From Siderastrea siderea (taxonomy: Eukaryota > Cnidaria > Anthozoa > Scleractinia > Rhizangiidae), in contig OZ034970.1 of assembly GCA_964030785.1 (NCBI GenBank), positions 18,737,134-18,801,133 on the forward strand: a stretch of DNA of 64,000 bases, given 5' to 3'. Of the stretch, positions 63,717 to 64,000 are shown piece by piece (the first letter of the stretch is position 1; each line of letters starts with the position of its first letter). The notes below the pieces were generated by a model. The model was not told the DNA's origin, did not search any database, and worked only from the letters and a program-made list of their open reading frames with translations. Made by a program: the position numbers and the translations under genes.

Positions 63717-64000
63717 TATCACAGCACGAAATAGCGAATTTACACTAGCGTTAAGTGACGGTAAAGACGACATAAAGCGTAAAGTTCAACTTAACGGCTC
63801 ATTTACGATTCGGCGTTAAGCTTCGTAAACGTGCAGTTTTACGCCAGGTTTACGCTGGAGCTGTTAACGACGTAAAGGTGCACTTTACTGGTAAGGGTAA
63901 AGGCGTTTATTAGCTTGTAAAGACGTACTTTAAAGGCAGCGTAAAGCTACTTCTTGCCGCGCAAATGGAGCCTATTAGCGCAGCGTAAAGACGCTTATTT
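63717..64000. repeat. Degenerate GTAAAG/TTTACG-rich sequence
   Basis: It is dense in short motifs (GCGTAAAG, GTAAAGACG, TTTACGC, GTTAACG) in both orientations. It could be the subterminal region of another DNA transposon that continues beyond the window. No coding frame is seen. Confidence 0.5.

Noticed and set aside
1..64000. Spliced host genes assembled from the many conserved fragments
   Set aside because: The breaks between fragments are small indels or in-frame stops without consistent GT...AG introns, and they differ between the macro-unit copies. That is decay and not splicing.

Overview
The window looks like a repeat-rich, gene-poor stretch of an invertebrate animal genome. A cnidarian such as a coral or sea anemone is my best guess, by inference only. 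It is AT-rich and has no bacterial-style operons or ribosome-binding sites. It carries Penelope-like retroelements, a tRNA-derived SINE, a LINE tail, DNA transposons with inverted ends, microsatellites and satellite arrays. Almost every coding region is broken by stops and frameshifts. I see no intact host gene with convincing introns.

The organising theme is a tandem series of four related macro-units. I label their decayed genes P1 to P12. The order along a unit is: divergent pair P12(-)/P1(+) with a TATA+Inr promoter in front of P1, then P2, P3, P5, P6(-), P7, P8, P9, P10, P11(+), then a 97-bp satellite array that ends against the 3' end of the next P12(-). Unit 1 (1-31,640) is swollen by transposons and by a tandem duplication. 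Unit 2 (31,641-45,919) is the cleanest. Unit 3 (45,920-59,983) lost its P9-array part. Unit 4 (59,984-61,684) is cut off by an inverted retroelement block. P1 to P1 is 14.3 kb between units 2 and 3. P3 resembles, from memory, the virus-like structural proteins annotated in animals as F54H12.2-like and associated with Polinton/Maverick elements. P6 resembles a nuclease-like protein of unknown role. My working idea is a tandem array of a degraded Polinton- or adintovirus-like DNA element. This is an inference.

Transposon layers: (1) Element X (about 4.4-4.7 kb, inverted ends, subterminal repeats of a 16-bp motif) sits inside GA microsatellites, once in unit 1 and twice in tandem in unit 3. (2) A Penelope-like element (PLE-A) 5'-truncated at 8,898 and 36,353 is split by element Y (9,355-13,091). 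Y is itself invaded by a second Penelope-like family (PLE-B) with inverted ends. A fuller PLE-A copy follows at 13,590-15,545. (3) A block of this mosaic reappears in inverted orientation at 61,685-63,716.

Two recent events stand out. A 7,578-bp tandem duplication (16,491-24,068, repeated from 24,069) has one breakpoint in a SINE and the other in P1. Three expanded satellite arrays (18,969-23,198; 26,547-31,057; 39,651-45,340) have a 97-bp unit with a palindromic TTTGTACAAA core. Long ORFs inside the arrays are repeat artefacts and are not annotated as genes.
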